64,000 bases of DNA from Schistocephalus solidus (GCA_017591395.1 WEDG01007407.1:1-64000); one strand, 5' to 3'; positions 30,431 to 41,977 are shown, counted from the stretch's first letter. Notes: a model not told the origin generated them from the sequence alone. A program made the numbers and translations.

Positions 30431-31600
30431 ATAAGGGTATTGGAGACACAAGGACCTCATGCGTACTGTGATTAGAAACTCGCCGTATCACCACTGAGAG
30501 TCGAACTTGATGTGATGATAGCTTGTTAGTCCGCATACACTTAGCTGATGGCTGCGATGTCGTCATCCGTGTTGGATTTTGGCGTGATCACTACTCGGTA
30601 ATTTGGCTCGCTATTACTGGAAGTGTTGGTCACCCACGCTCGCTCCGTGTGATCTGCCCAGACAAAGCCTCAACACAAAATATAGGAGCGGGAGGTCATT
30701 GCTCTTGCTAATGAAATGCGGGCCTGCGAACCATGACCCGAGCAGCTCGCGGCTCACGCGGTTGTCATCTCTTGCGAGAATTTCTGCCTAGTGATACTCG
30801 AAAATATGGCCTGGTCTCGTTGACTTAACTGCAACCTGACAAGCAATCATCGCACCAACTACGATCCCCAGCGGTGATCGTGAGAGCCGCTACTTATAGT
30901 ACGCATGTGGTTTATCTGGGTCTGTCTCCGAGGACGGTTTCGAGTGAGAATCCCAAAGATGAGGCCAATAAACGATCCAGCGATCGCACCGTCTTCTTCG
31001 ATGCGATCTTCTCTTGATTCACATTTTCTGCCTACCAGCAAAGTTATGTGCCCCTAAAACTCAGAAATTTTTTCAGTGATCTTTGTTTACAAGTCTAGGG
31101 GCTTTGAGCTTCTAAATTTTTTCCTAGTAAACCGTCCTCCGCACCATCATGTCTTCCATCACAGTTAAGAGAGTCCTTGTCATGTGATACTCAAGTTAAG
31201 GAAAGTTAAAAAAAGCAGAACTCGTGGCTGGTAAACTTCTTAGGGTAATTCTCTGATAACAGTTGCATATACAGCTTTATCTCTCGTAAGTTACATTGTT
31301 ACAGGCACGAGTTAGTTAACATTTTTGTATTCTTTCTTCAGTCTACCCTATAGGAATAATGAGGTAGCTTTTATGCTGTCACGCAAGAAGGATAAGCGTG
31401 TGACTGATTTTAACTTGGACCGCTAGGCACGTGCAAACGAGCAAAAAAGACTGATACATGAGACACAATACAAGGAGCATGTTATTGTTTTGTCTGTACT
31501 GAGCGCAATGTCATTCTCAATGGCAGGAGGGAGAGTGGGGTGGAACTCTTGAAATTTTATTCAAAAGCGAAATGCAACACAGTATCTGCACGTAAAAGAC
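30431..31600. other. Intergenic stretch between PLE relics and the K+ channel 3' end
   Basis: No supported exon or repeat. It includes whatever 3' flank the minus-strand channel transcript has beyond its polyadenylation signal. Confidence 0.5.
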
Positions 31601-31606
31601 TTTATT
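31601..31606 (-). terminator. Polyadenylation signal of the K2P channel gene
   Basis: The minus strand reads AATAAA 13 bases after the TAG stop at 31620-31622, implying a very short 3' UTR. Confidence 0.65.
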
Positions 31607-31619
31607 TAATCCGCCCTCG

Positions 31620-32114
31620 CTAATTCTCCTCAGTCTCCGTTTGTGGCTGTGGCTCAGCTGCTTCAACGTAGGCGCCAACCTCATTCTCAAAGGCAAAATT
31701 AGCTTCACCTCCGCCTTGACTGTCAGACTCCTCAACTGACTCTCTAGACGGACTTCTCTTCGCTCGAGGCTTGCTACTGAGCTTACGGCTGTTGCGCTTT
31801 TGTGAAGGTAGGGAGGCCTGCCGTTTTCGTGGTAAGGGTGCAACAAGAGAGTCGGCGCGACACTTTCCTTCCCCGGCACTCTCCGTGTGGGGCAGTCTGC
31901 TGGGCTGTTGCAGATGCTGCGGTGGCGCGAAGGTTTCCGTTTCCTGATATTCCGTCGGTTGCTGCTGACCTTTATGGATGAGGTGCAGTAGGGAACCTAT
32001 CCAGCGGAATTTGTTCACCAGTTCTTCCTTCATCAGCTCGAAGCACATGGAGAGGAGCGCCAAACCCACAATGCAGTACATGGCACCCAGCAGTAGCTCA
32101 GTTATCGTTTTTGA
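31620..32114 (-). CDS. K2P potassium channel, exon 4 (M4 and C-terminal tail)
   Basis: The acceptor ATGATCACAG at 32115 opens a 164-codon exon in phase 0. It starts SKTITELLLGAMYCIVGLAL, the fourth transmembrane helix, with LLSMCFELM matching the usual K2P M4 end. The cytosolic tail is long, polar and charged: many S/R/K runs such as KRNSRKLSSKPRAKRSPSRE, likely phosphorylation targets, and an acidic end (TETEEN). Stop TAG at 31620-31622. It joins exon 3 (CAG donor) without frame change. Confidence 0.85.
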   Translation of the reverse strand, partial: SKTITELLLGAMYCIVGLALLSMCFELMKEELVNKFRWIGSLLHLIHKGQQQPTEYQETETFAPPQHLQQPSRLPHTESAGEGKCRADSLVAPLPRKRQASLPSQKRNSRKLSSKPRAKRSPSRESVEESDSQGGGEANFAFENEVGAYVEAAEPQPQTETEEN

Positions 32115-34334
32115 CTGTGATCATGTGGGTAGAGGGAATGGACAGATGTAGTCATATAAATTAGGGAAATATAACTTAAAAGCGGCCTCTAGGAACGGGA
32201 AATCATGGGTGGTGTGGAAAGAAAAAACTCATTTAAAAATGACTGGAGTTCTTGCGACTGTATTCAAAAAGCTGATTGTGATGAATTATCGGCGAAAGTC
32301 ATGAGGATGTAAGTGTTTCCGACATGGGGTTCTTCAAACGGCCAGCCATGTGAGAAAGGTTTGGGGGCTCGAAGTCGACACGAGTTCGACTTATAACTCA
32401 TTCGCATCACGTTCGATGTAGTTACCAAATGGCGCGTGTTCCAGCCTTAGGGCTGGTATCCAGAGTTTTGGTAAGGACGCACTAATTATAGCAAATCAAT
32501 CAGTTACGGACATTCCCGTTTTCCTTGCCTCGTTAATGACACTCATGAGTACTGGATGCTAGGCCAATGCAGACGGAACGTCCATGCATGGCATATCGAT
32601 TTACCGTCGGAGCATTTCTCATCACACAAAATGATCTTGCTAGAAGTAATAACACTAGCTATCTAGCCAGTGTTTTCACTGTTTTTCGGAACTCGTATGT
32701 GTTTAATTATTTTATATAGGATGGAAAAGGGAAAAGAATCCTTTCATAGCGTTTTCATATGTAAATTAAATATGGCTGTAAAGGTTGGGATTGCAGGGTT
32801 TTAAGAAAGGTCACAACCATTATTTTTATATGACTACTATTTAACAACGAGTTCGTGTGCGTGTTCTGTAAAGAAATACCCACAATATTTTGCCTAAAAC
32901 TTCCTGAGCATACATAATTCCTCATAAACCCACTTGGGAAACAAGTGTATATTTGGAAATAAAACGTCGTTCAAGCAAATAGCTTTGAATTTCATGAAAC
33001 AGAATCCATCTTTCCTTAAAAAAGACACTTTTCAGGGAAACGTACTTTGATGTAGTTAGCATACAATTGCCTTTTTGTTTATCTCATGTATGTTACCTGT
33101 ATTTGTTTTGCACTCATCGAAAAGCAAAGGCAAAAATGCGATTAACAAAGGATCGACCCATTTGTTAGCGAGAAAAGTGACTACCGAGCGTATAAAACCG
33201 AACACTAAGTCGCCATTGTAATAAGCCAGTGGTCAGATGCTGTAACGTGCTCAATGACGCTGTTGGAGAAAGTATTCCAAGTTGGAGATATCCCGAAAAA
33301 TTTAAGTCAACATAAGTGATTCTGGCCACAATTGCAGGTTTTGTGATTAAGACCCCCTTTCCCTCGCACCCCACTGACAGTAAACGAGAATAGGAATGTC
33401 CCACGTAATAAAGACGGCTCTGCGCAAAATTTCAGGAAGGGTAAACATTCTCGTGTTCCAACCCTAAGATTAACCCTAAACTAAACTTTAACCATAGCCA
33501 TAATATCCGTTGATAAACGCTCACCGGTTCCTCCTCCTGTTTTCCCTGGGGGCTCACTCTTGGGGCCCGCCCGCAGCCACACAGCGGCTATTATTATAGT
33601 CAGAGGAACTTTGCCAACAAAGACGAGGGAGACTGGAATGGCCATTTCTGGCTCATTAGCCGTCATCAGCCAGTCCTACCCAGCCCCAGGTGGTGCACCA
33701 CCAGTGCTGAATGCGTCGACTGGCGTCGAACATGACGATCCTACTCTTGAAAAAATATGTTGGCAGCAGGATGTCTGACAGTAGTTCCCTGCTCCAGGCC
33801 TCGGCCAGCCATGCGGCGGAAGTAATTTGCATGGAACTTCCATAATTTTATGTCACCATCGCCGCATAAGTAAACTCCTTAACATTAACCACAGATAAGA
33901 TGAGCGGCTGACTTTGTGAGAGACTACATTTCAATGGAGGGCTTATGTTCCCCATAACTTAATGCATCTGAGTGCCATTCGTAAAGTATTGTATGAAACG
34001 TGACTGCGAATTAACGCATGGTAGGTGGATTAAGGGAAATCAAATGCAACTCTGTAGCTTTTATCCTACTAACAGCAAATTCACAGTATTCAATCAACCT
34101 GCTTTGACCAGTATGTGCCTTGAGGTAGCTGAACAAAACTGTCTTCAGCCGCAACTTCGCCGGACGTTGTTAGCAGTACTATCCAAAAGACGCAGAAGGA
34201 TACATGCACCTACGCAATGCAAATTCCTGAGCTCTCCGAGCATTAGGTGCCCGTACAAAATATTTCGGAAGGCCGCACTACGGAGTCAAATACTCCGAAT
34301 TATATGAAGGTTCCTGAGAGGATTGTCTACTTAC
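32115..34334 (-). other. K2P intron 3
   Basis: About 2.2 kb. It contains a MITE-like telomeric-repeat relic near 33400-33510 (CCAACCCTAAGATTAACCCT...) and a tRNA-like/hammerhead fragment at 33600-33690. Nothing else recognised. Confidence 0.7.
33631..33675 (-). ncRNA. Hammerhead-like ribozyme fold (copy 6), in K2P intron
   Basis: Stem I is GACUGG/CCAGUC, fully Watson-Crick (U-A where copies 1, 2 and 5 have U-G). CUGAUGA is intact, stem II is GGCU-AAUG-AGCC with a changed loop only, and GAAA, UGGCCA and UU are intact. It lies in the sense orientation of the K2P pre-mRNA, so an active ribozyme would cleave the intron. Flanks differ from the standard unit, so only the ribozyme segment is shared. 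Confidence 0.65.
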
Positions 34335-34598
34335 CTGCTCAAAGCGCCCGTTTCCAGGAACGAGGTCACCAAATCCGATGGTGGAGATGGTGATGACTGC
34401 GAAGTATGCCCCGTCAACGAGAGTCCAGTCTGTCTCCCAAATTCGGAATAGGTAGGTACCAAACGCAACGTAGCCCGCAATCACGGCCATCACAATACAG
34501 ATCGGAATGCCTGCCTCGTCAGTCTCCTGGAACTCCTTGTCTATCTCCTGAATCTCTTCGTCATCATCTGAGTTGTAATCCACCATCACCAGAGTAAA
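34335..34598 (-). CDS. K2P potassium channel, exon 3 (M3 and second pore)
   Basis: The exon runs from TTT after acceptor CTCCTTCTTAG (34599) to CAG before donor GTAAGT (34334): 88 codons, phases 0/0. It encodes an acidic loop (DYNSDDDEEIQEIDKEFQET), M3 (IPICIVMAVIAGYVAFGTYL), the second pore helix and the filter STIGFGDLVPG. The GFG filter with D in the next position is typical of pore domain 2 in K2P channels. Confidence 0.9.
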
Positions 34599-35670
34599 CT
34601 AAGAAGGAGAATGCAAGGGAGCAGTCATTTAGGCACTAAAGCAATAACATTGCCATAGTTTTCATATAAATTCACTTTGGCAACGGTATCGTGTGTAGGC
34701 CTACTCATAAAGCGAGAAACAAAGGCACCTGCTATACGAGGATTATGGTACTATGGGTTTATGGGTGGGACTAGAGGAAGCGGTGGGCTGCATACTCGAC
34801 AAAGAACTGACAAAAGTACATTTTTACCATTATCTTGTTTAAGTACACAAACAGACAGTGAAAGATCAATCGCGTGATTACGAAATATGGAAAAACGGAA
34901 TCGGCTGATTAGCCTAATCACATGAAGTTGTCAAAACTGAATTAATTTCAAAAAATGGCTTAAACACTAATATCACCGTGAAAATTGTGCTAACCTTAAA
35001 GAAACCGAGCTGCTTGAATAGAATAAATAGGCAAGTTTTACCTATGGTACCGTCACCTACGGTTTTTCCCCAACCACCCTTCTCTCAAAGCCTTTCGTAT
35101 ACAAGAAGCACTTTCTTGCCTTCAATTACTGATAGTCTTTCATGAAGGCGATGACTTCTAATCCCTACCTAGCTCCTCCCACACAAGTACCTTAGTTTAA
35201 CCTTCTAAAACAGCACTGTGGGGATGGCGTTAATTAAATCCGGATCTAAGTCTGTCAGTGTAATAGATATTACGAGCGTTGTGAACACCGAGTACAATGC
35301 AACAGAATAAAGCAAACTATTCCTTCGATGTCGCTTAAAACTCCGTCTTAACAAGTCTTAATGTTAAGGTATGCGATGTGGACGAAGAAGAGTGGGGATG
35401 GAATAGGGCAAAAAGTGAGTGAAAAACGTTGAATTACATGGAGCCCGCACGAAAGATTTCCGACATTACTATTTTCATTTGGAAAGAATCATGATGTGTA
35501 CTTTTTAAGTATCTTCCTCAAGCTGCTTTAATTCGAAAGTCGTTGATGTAGGGAATAAAATAAAGAAAGAAAGTAAGAAACAATAGGATGATGCAGGGGA
35601 GAAGCAGAAGCAGAGGAATTAGAAAAGCAGAAAAAAGGCGTCAAAATTTTCCCGTTTGCACCAAACTCGC
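34599..35670 (-). other. K2P intron 2
   Basis: About 1.07 kb, bounded by acceptor CTTCTTAG and a possibly non-canonical GC donor. No repeats or exons recognised inside. Confidence 0.6.
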
Positions 35671-35957
35671 CTTTGGGGGTGGCACCATTTCTCCGTGTAT
35701 TTTGGCCTGCAGCTCGAGGTGCCGGTGCAGATCCTCCTGGAGACGCATTAGGCGAAACCTCTGGCGGTTTCGGCGACGTATCTTGATGTCATGGAAGCAC
35801 CGGCAACAGCATAAGTTCACGTACACGAAGCGAAAGGCATGAGCCAACATCTGGCCGATGCTGCCCAGATAAATAAGCATCAAGGGAATCCCGAGGATGC
35901 AATAGAACATGCATACCATACGACCGTACTGAGTTTTTGGCGCGATGTGCCCGTAGC
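35671..35957 (-). CDS. K2P potassium channel, exon 2 (first filter and M2)
   Basis: The acceptor TTTCTTACAG at 35958 begins GC-TAC-GGG. Joined to the final G of exon 1 this completes the first selectivity filter TTIGYGH. M2 follows (MVCMFYCILGIPLMLIYLGS), then a cysteine-rich and very basic cytosolic segment (CCCRCFHDIKIRRRNRQRF) with a helical continuation. The 3' boundary is uncertain. AAG|GCGAGT (35671) would be a GC-AG intron, TTG|GTGCAA nine bases on is a weaker GT alternative, and ATG|GTGCCA lies upstream; all are phase 0. Confidence 0.85.
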
Positions 35958-37628
35958 CTGTAAGAAAGGAAAGGTGCAAAAACGCGATCAGTTAGAAAAA
36001 GAAATAAAATCACATGGATGTTCTTTTTCGGTAAGTCCTTCGTTGGCAACTAAGCCATTATCAAGGAAAAGCACGTATGCCGTATTCAACCTGTTTTAAA
36101 ATAACGTCCGTTTTTTAGTTCAGCCTACTCCTCTACAGAGATTTTTGGACCCACGTATAATCCTTTACTGAGCTGTGATAATCACTCCGTAAGCCATGGG
36201 CATAATTTTTGGCAATATTACAAAAAATCAATTGTGGGAAGTGCAGCTTTGAAGTGGGGCTTTGAAAACCGATACTGGAGGTGAGTCACTTCAACGAGAT
36301 TTGACTGAAAGACAAATTGTGGCCAGTCATTGGCTATCAACTTGAAATTTGAAAATCTTATCTAAGGTTTGGAAAATAATTTGAAAAGATGCCGTTGGAA
36401 GATAAATTGAACAAAGCTTGTACAAAAAATACAATCACAAAAATTTGCTCCCTGTAATGCAGGCTATATGAAGCTATTGTCACTTCCTGGGTAGTGCATG
36501 ATGATAGCAACAAATAAAAGTCTGTTCACTTAAAAAATGTGCTGAATAATAAGTTATTTAATGGAAACATTGTGCAATGGCAAACACCGTTAATCATAAG
36601 AAGGTGCGTAGTTAGCAACTCAACTCTGATCTAGCTAACGCCCGTGGTACACGGCCTACCTCTCAATGAATCGGGAACTTGTAGGCAAATGCTCTCACCG
36701 ATGTTTGCCACAGTTAATTTCTTCAGTGAGAGTATCGGTATCATCGCAGAGCTTTAAATACCTTTCTATATGATAACACTATAACCAGTAAGATTCAAGG
36801 GAACCGCATAACAAATATTTAAGGTTTTCCAACCTCCTGCATTTTCTAGCGAGCAATTTAATTCGAATCGGCTCGCCACTCATAATACCGGACACTATTG
36901 CTAATTAATTAAACGAACCAGAACATTCCCATATTTTATGGTCTAACTACTGAAGGGAATACCTTGATGGATATAAGGTACAAGGAATAATCAGTAACGC
37001 TGCATTTAGTTATAGCACTACTTGGGAAATCTTACCAGAGATAACAGGGTCAATGTGATGGATATCCCAGTGCCTCGGTCTCTGTTGGTAAGGCGTACCA
37101 CCTATTTATTGCTAATAGAACAAAGGCCACAAGTATGGACTTTAAATTCACACCTGCAATACAGAGTGGGAAGGGCAATTTTACGTTTTACAATCCAGAC
37201 AGATCGGTGCCCGTCATCCCTGTGGGAATAATATTAACTGCTAGCTGTCCTCAAAATAAGCATGCCTGTTCTTTTCAAAAGGGTCAGTCATATGTTTTTC
37301 GAGGGCAGTCTCATTGTCAAACTAGCTCTTTATCTAGTATCTACCTTGTGTTTCAGCGCAGCAAAACGTTACATGACTATGGAACTAATCTTCGAATATA
37401 GTAATTTGGTTTGCAACGAAATTAGGGCAGCTACTGGCTTTTAACCAGAAATTGGTGAATGCATAAATCTCAAACTTCCTGACAAAACCTATTTTCTGGT
37501 TCTGTCAACAACGTTCTTCCTTGTCATAATTGCCCAGCAAGCCACATGTATTGCTGTTGTGGGCCGTCTCTATCACAGTTTGGACTTAGATGGTAAAATA
37601 ATTAAAGATATGCCGGAATCCAGCTCAC
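35958..37628 (-). other. K2P intron 1
   Basis: About 1.67 kb, AT-rich, phase 1, interrupting the first selectivity filter between the two codon halves of its first glycine. No other feature recognised. Confidence 0.75.
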
Positions 37629-38136
37629 CGATGGTGGTAAGTATTGTTGCACAGAAGTACAATGAATTGACCCAGTTCCATTTAGATCCAAACGGCGTGG
37701 TATGAATGACAGAGCAGTTCTTGCTGGGCGGAAAATCGAGCGTAAACAGGCTGTCCGCAAAATCCGTCATGGCGGTTTGCAAACGAACAGCGACCTCTGC
37801 CTCATCCAGGCCCGAGTTCACGATTCCTGTAGCCCGGATCATAGACGTGTTCAGTCGTTCGAGGTAGAGCTTGTAAGTGTCGTAGCAGGCATTCGCTTCG
37901 TTGCTCTTCTCCAGGTATTGGAACATCCAGGCGCCTGCGCCTAAGTAGAGGCAGAGGAGAATCAGTGTGCCCAGCACAGAGGACAAAATTCGGATGAACG
38001 TCTGGCAGCATTTAGTGATGTTACGAGAGTAGTTGTCTTCTATCGACGTATCAATCACCTTGCCGTCCGCATCGAGGACTCCGCTCGTGAGGTTTGCCTC
38101 AAAAGCAAAGTCGTAGTTATTAGTTGCAGCAAACAT
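37629..38136 (-). CDS. K2P potassium channel, exon 1 (M1, cap, first pore)
   Basis: Chosen start is the first in-frame ATG (38134-38136, MFAATNNYDF). The upstream frame is open a little further but has no ATG, so an earlier exon cannot be excluded. The exon encodes M1 (about residues 47-73, ending GAWMFQYLE), an extracellular cap of ~80 residues with possible N-glycosylation sites (NTS ~96, NCS ~140), and pore helix 1 (WNWVNSLYFCATILTTIG). It ends in phase 1 at donor GTGAGC. The assembled four-exon protein is ~517 residues: a plasma-membrane background (leak) K+ channel forming dimers. Subtype not assigned. Confidence 0.85.
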
Positions 38137-38659
38137 CCCACAGCCGTCAACTGCCCAACGGTATGTCAAATGTTGCCTTATCTGCTAGAACCGTGCTTCT
38201 AAATCGGAAACTTTTAAGATGTGGCCATGGAAACTACGGGGCATTTCTTTCCTTCCGTTGTCATGGTAGTCACTCAATTGTCTCAACTTGCAACAGCTAC
38301 AAGAGTTTGTTGTTACACGTCTCGAGAGTCGAGGTAGAGAGGGTGGGGAGGAGAGGAGTGACGGGCGAAAGGAAGTTGGGTTGACGTGACAACCACTGCT
38401 GCTGCTGATGCTATCGCGCGACTAGCCAGTGCAGTAGTAACCAGGGCTAAAAAGTATAACGCGATCCTTGTTCATAGAAAGTTCGTTAAGGTACTAACAT
38501 GTCAGACGCAGACAGCTGTTTCCCGGTCATTTCCGACAGTCAGCACTTAATTGGCCTTTCTTATTCTTTCCGCGGTGAGGTGTGTAAATTTGTCAATGGA
38601 GAAGGCGCGTGTGCTTGGAATCTTGGTCGATCCCATTGTGTCCGTTAACCGGTTGTTCC
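38137..38659. other. K2P 5' flank, nothing recognised
   Basis: It would hold the K2P promoter or 5' UTR if exon 1 is the first exon. No motif stands out. Confidence 0.4.
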
Positions 38660-38800
38660 ATAGGACAACAGAGTGCGGTAGCTGCAGCGCAAGGCTACTA
38701 TCACTTAAAACTAATTCACGCGCAAGTCACCGTCCCTGCACCACCTGGTGTGGAGCATACGGTGGACCTCGTCGAAATCGACGGTCGAACTGTCGTCATA
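38660..38800 (+). repeat. Dispersed repeat family B, 3' half
   Basis: Carries GAGTGCGGTAGCTGCAGCGC, TATCACTTAAAACTAATTCA, CGCAAGTCACCGTCCCTGCA and GGAGCATACGGTGGACCTCG. Only the 3' part of the family unit is present. Confidence 0.6.
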
Positions 38801-39731
38801 GGACAACTATCACATATAGTACATAGAAGGCTGGTTATTCGATGTTCCTTGGCATCTACGATGACCTTATCTGCTGGTCAGCTCCTCATATCTTGTCGGA
38901 TTTTATCGGCGTAGTTAGTGTTAAGGCAACTTCTTAGTTAATTTCTAGGCTAACCTTGTGGGTTACCCATGTTAGATACGAGACTCTTTGTCCTTAACTC
39001 ATTATTCTAACTGGTTGGAAACGTAGTCAGTCAGGCACTTGCAAAGTACAGTGGTTTTTTTGAACCTCCTGTATACCCCGGGGTGTTTACCAGTGCTTTA
39101 CTTATTAAGGTCAGCATGATGGTTGACATGTCAGTTACTTTTGTGGGATTGGAAGCGCCAAATGTCGAATAAGGTAAAAATCATACTCGCAAAGGGACTC
39201 ATGGTCCGTCATCCAGTTTGCCGTTTCTTCGGTAATCTGGCTACCGTTCCTATCACAACAGCTATCTGGAGGAACAGTGGCGTGCGGTCATGCCACAGAA
39301 GGAAAAAACTTATAAAAATATTTTTTTAATTTTAATTTTTATTAGTAGCTTTTGGGAACCTTCATCTTCAAACGAAAGACCATCAGGTTGTGGGATGATG
39401 TGCTTTACATACAGGTTATACAAATGCGATATGTACCAGAAATGTTTCCCACGACCGACAGTCTTAACTGGGCTCGAGAGTTGACTGCAAAGTTTACAGA
39501 ACTCCGTCCACTCGCGTCTAAATGCCACGCATACGAGGGTAGGCTTCTTTGTAGGATTCGCCTTAGGCAATTCTAAATGGCGCTACAATATCCGCCAGTG
39601 ATGTGTTGGTTTCACTGGTGGTGGTGGTGGTGGTGGTGTGCTCTGCAGTCCCCGAACGTGAACTTCGATCCCAATCCTTTTCCTTATAAGTTATACATTT
39701 ATTCGCTTCACACCTACCTGTGGCTTATCAA
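38801..39731. other. Intergenic stretch with a GGT microsatellite
   Basis: A (GGT)n run of about eight units lies at 39614-39638. An ORF pair around 39290-39576 shows no domain. No other feature. Confidence 0.5.
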
Positions 39732-40401
39732 ATGGAGCAGTCTGTGGTCAAATCTGAGGTGCCGCAGCTCCAGGCGCTCCATGAAACGGTGGGTAGAAAC
39801 ACGAAACACATGGCCGAGCTTATGGCTAAGAGTGTTGTGAATTCACTGTCAGGTATATTTATACTGCTTATAATGCTAGTTGTACGTAAAATAGGCATGT
39901 TGCGGGTATTCCTGTGAAGAAGTTTATAAGCTTGTAACTGTAGACTTGACCTTAAATGTTTATGTCTCAGGCACTTACCTTCAATTGCATAGCCCATTAT
40001 TCTGGGAAATGTTATGCTTCACACGCAGATGACATGCTTCTCATCCAGACAGTGCACAGAGAAGGATGGAGGATAAAATTGACGGGACTTAGGTCTCGCA
40101 TTAGCAAGAACGTCGATTTAACACCCATCTGGGCTAATGACTACATTTGCGTAGGAACACGGGGGTCGCACTACCTGGTTGGCTTATACTACGTTTTATG
40201 TTACTTTTATGTAAAGTAACTTCTATTAAGTGGAAAGTTATAAGAACACTATGACTGTCTTCGACAGAAACGGCCACTTCAAAATCTAAAATTCTCATTT
40301 CTCGAGCACTCACATCCAACTTCTTTGTTTGCTATTTTGTATATTTATTCGTTTCATGCAGTGCTGGAGCTCATGCAAAATACAGCGCATGGGGTTGTGC
40401 T
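39732..40401 (+). CDS. Two candidate exons of an unrecognised small protein
   Basis: Exon 39732-39852 starts at an ATG and encodes MEQSVVKSEVPQLQALHETV and then GRNTKHMAELMAKSVVNSLS. It ends in phase 1 at CAG|GTATAT. Exon 40362-40401 has acceptor TTTCATGCAG, encodes VLELMQNTAHGVV and ends at the strong donor CT|GTGAGT. Phases match (1 then 2), but a third exon needed to finish the protein was not found; a satellite relic starts just after the donor. The helical polar character suggests a small adaptor-type protein; no family assigned. Confidence 0.35.
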
Positions 40402-40409
40402 GTGAGTAA

Positions 40410-40520
40410 AACTGAGGAGCCGAAGGTTTTTCTTTTGCGTCATATATCAACAGGGGTATCGACGGAACGCGCGTCTGGGCTTATGGCCATATCTGTGCTG
40501 GTGACACGGCGAAGTTTGCT
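40410..40520 (+). repeat. Diverged partial monomer of the 355-bp satellite
   Basis: It aligns by eye with the satellite from ACTGAGGAGCCGAA through CATCGGCGAAACACGTGTCT (here TATCGACGGAACGCGCGTCT) to GGGCTTTTAGCTAGTACCTA (here GGGCTTATGGCCATATCTG). About 70-75% identity, so an old solitary copy. Confidence 0.55.
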
Positions 40521-40550
40521 TATCTAACCTACAAAACTCATTTTCGTAGA

Positions 40551-40987
40551 GATGCTTTGTATGGCCGCCTAAACAGGACGCGGGAATAGGAACCGCCCCA
40601 CCCGCTTAAAATGAGCAACCTTACGGTAAATTTCCCGAAGGGTACATATACCCGTGTCTTGGCGCTAACACTAACCCTACCATAAAATAATAAATTGTCG
40701 CCTCTTAATGTTAACCCAAGCCCTAAGCTAAAAGTAAACAAATTGTAAATTGTAAAAGTAAATAAATTGTCGCCTCTTGATGTTAACCCAAGCCCTAAGC
40801 TAAAAGTAAACAAGTTAGAACGAAAACAACAAAAAATCTTAGCCTAAGCGTGACCCTAACCCCAACTCTGATTTTAAACTCATATGTAAGCCTAACGCTA
40901 AATTTCCTTGGAATTTAACGCAAATTCGCATGTATTGTGGGCAGTTCCTCTTCCCGTAGCCTGTTTTGGTGGCCATACACGGCATCC
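40551..40987. mobile_element. MITE-like element with telomere-like interior (copy 2)
   Basis: The left end GATGCTTTGTATGGCCGCC...AGGAACCGCC is an inverted match to the right end GGGCAGTTCCTC...GGTGGCCATACACGGCATCC. The interior has CCCTAA-like repeats and a ~74-bp internal tandem duplication (TTGTCGCCTCTTRATGTTAA at about 40695 and 40769). Confidence 0.7.
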
Positions 40988-41594
40988 TTACCCTAAATGC
41001 CAAGAAGTTATGTGTCGTCGAATAGTTAATCGCTAGAATGCAGAGCACCTTATGAATATTTAACGTGCTGACGTTCATTTACTTGGGATCAGACACGTGG
41101 CACAGTAATATTGTTGTTCCCTCGTCGTCGACGGTGGCAATCGCGAATGGATGCGTGACTTTGAAGTCCACCGGTGGTGGAGCCAAGCACATGATAAATT
41201 TCATCTATTCCAGTGACAGTTGCGGCCTCAGCTCCTTGTTCTTCTACATTGAAGAATAGAACTGACAGAGTAAGATGCAAACCAATCGCACTTGCCATGA
41301 GATATAGCGCAAGGGTAGAAAGCCAGTTAAAGGAGTCTACGTATTTCAAGTGAGAAAGTTCAGCATTCAATCTTCATTTCATTTCCCATAGGCCTCAAAT
41401 ACTTACGAAATTGAACTGAGAGAGGATTCCAGGCGCTACTACCGTCGGTCGCAAACTTTTGAATCCACAGTCAATTCTATTCGGTACGGTCACTAGCGTT
41501 CAAACCTCAAAATTTTTCCTAACCCGAGCAAGTTTCCAGATGCAAATAACATGAGGATCTATCATGCAGCATTTACGCAGTGGCAGGCAAATAC
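40988..41594. other. Stretch with a possible minus-strand membrane-protein fragment
   Basis: Minus strand 41089-41370 reads a hydrophobic helix (WLSTLALYLMASAIGLHLTL) followed by polar sequence. It has no ATG, no convincing splice sites and no recognisable family, so it is reported as an observation, not a gene. Confidence 0.3.
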
Positions 41595-41977
41595 TCACTA
41601 AATAAGGTCGTCTTAACAGGTCATGGGAAAAGGAAAAACGCCACCCACTTAAAAAGGTGGCCTCATGCTAAGATACCCGTGTCTTAACGCTAACACTTAC
41701 CCTAATAAACACATAAACCCTCACCATAATCTTTAAACTAGCCATAAACTAAACCTTAACTCTATAGTCAACATCATAATATCCTTAACCATTAGCCTAA
41801 TCATGAGCCTAACCACAACTCTGGCCTTAACCTCAAAGGTAAACCTAAACAAAAACTTAATAATAATCTCTGCCATAGTTCTAAACATTATTTTCTTGGA
41901 ATTTAACGCAAAAGTCACATCTTTAGTAGCCGGTTCCTCTTCCAGTATCATGTTTTGGTGGCCATACAAGGCATCCT
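41595..41977. mobile_element. MITE-like element with telomere-like interior (copy 3)
   Basis: The right terminus (CCGGTTCCTCTTCC...TTTTGGTGGCCATACAAGGCATCC) is well conserved; the left terminus is weaker. The interior has TAACCCT/TAAACC-type repeats and TTTTCTTGGAATTTAACGCA. Confidence 0.6.

Noticed and set aside
41089..41370. Membrane-protein exon on the minus strand
   Set aside because: One hydrophobic helix only, with no start codon, splice sites or family match; left as an observation.
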